Below, one piece after another: positions 63,851-64,000 of a stretch of 64,000 bases of DNA. Position 1 is the first letter of the stretch. Each line of letters starts with the position of its first letter. The notes beneath the pieces were generated by a model, which saw only the letters and a list, made by a program, of their open reading frames with translations, was not told the DNA's origin and ran no database searches. Both the position numbers and the translations under genes were made by a program. Location of the stretch: the NCBI RefSeq assembly GCF_003182095.1, contig NZ_QGTJ01000004.1:62001-126000 (forward strand). The letters run 5' to 3'. This stretch comes from Plasticicumulans acidivorans. GTDB lineage: Bacteria > Pseudomonadota > Gammaproteobacteria > Competibacterales > Competibacteraceae.

Positions 63851-64000
63851 TCAGGCGTGACCGGCGGCGGGCGCGAGCAGGCGCAGGTCGACGCCGAGCA
63901 GGGCGGCGGCGGCGTCCCAGCGTTCGGTCGGCGGTCGGTGGAAGATCACGTCAGTGTCCGCCGGTGCTGATAGCCAGCTGTTTTCACCGAGTTCACGCTC
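63851..64000 (-). CDS. yqgE: YqgE (AlgH-type) C-terminal end, cut by window edge
   Basis: The last 49 codons of a gene running off the window. The translation contains ENSWLSAPADTDVIFHRPP and ERWDAAAALLGVDLRLLAP and ends in GHA, matching the end of the UPF0301/YqgE family. The family's role is unknown (AlgH is linked to alginate regulation in Pseudomonas). Its position before ruvX is the usual one. It was too short and truncated to be judged alone; context raises confidence. Confidence 0.85.
   Translation of the reverse strand, partial: ERELGENSWLSAPADTDVIFHRPPTERWDAAAALLGVDLRLLAPAAGHA

Overview
The window is about 64 kb of GC-rich chromosomal DNA, coding-dense and with many 1-4 bp ATGA-type gene overlaps. 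The gene sets (fused hemD-hemX followed by hemY, pyrR-pyrB-pyrC' next to yqgE/ruvX, proC-yggT-yggU, yggS-pilT, argH near hemC) point to a gamma- or betaproteobacterium. I cannot fix the genus from sequence alone.

Layout. 0-1.6 kb: an AT-richer stretch with an outer-membrane beta-barrel protein. 1.6-7.9 kb: a LysR regulator divergent from a complete five-gene branched-chain-amino-acid-type (HAAT) ABC importer. 8.2-10.1 kb: an FAD monooxygenase divergent from a TetR regulator, with a perfect 19-bp palindrome between them. 10.3-12.0 kb: tRNA-Arg(CCG) and a 1.6-kb islet bounded by a 16-bp copy of the tRNA 3' end; the islet holds a small SEC-C-motif protein and a DUF3800 protein. 12.1-17.0 kb: choline uptake and conversion to glycine betaine (choX, betI, betB, betA). 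17.3-19.7 kb: a GNAT acetyltransferase and an AAA+ ATPase.

19.7-34.7 kb: a type I-G (formerly I-U) CRISPR-Cas locus. It has 45 repeats and 44 spacers, a leader, cas2, a cas4-cas1 fusion, a ~1.15-kb tract of ~140-bp degenerate repeats, a compact Cas8-like gene, cas3 (helicase then HD), csb2 (Cas5-Cas6), csb1 (Cas7) and a WYL regulator. All are on the minus strand, and the array is best read on that strand too. The csb2/cas3 junction has been tandemly multiplied (113-bp period), giving three 38-codon chimeric mini-cistrons, each overlapping the next by ATGA between csb2 and cas3. The array holds two near-duplicate spacer pairs that are co-registered at the presumed PAM-proximal end and differ only within their first nine bases, plus one exactly duplicated spacer.

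34.9-64 kb: mostly housekeeping. It includes argH, a YbaY-like lipoprotein, a lipid A acyltransferase-type protein, hemC-hemDX-hemY, a DegQ-type protease, cbpA and hsp20 (with a sigma32-type promoter), moaB, a patatin-like protein, a TauE/DsbD-like membrane protein, trkH, a response regulator with a membrane-less histidine kinase, two c-di-GMP proteins, yggU-yggT-proC, a Sel1-repeat protein, yggS, pilT, and a pyrimidine cluster (PyrK-like, pseudo-dihydroorotase pyrC', pyrB, pyrR) with ruvX and the 3' end of yqgE. Most exact starts were checked against the bases. Functions rest on motif recognition by eye, without database searches.
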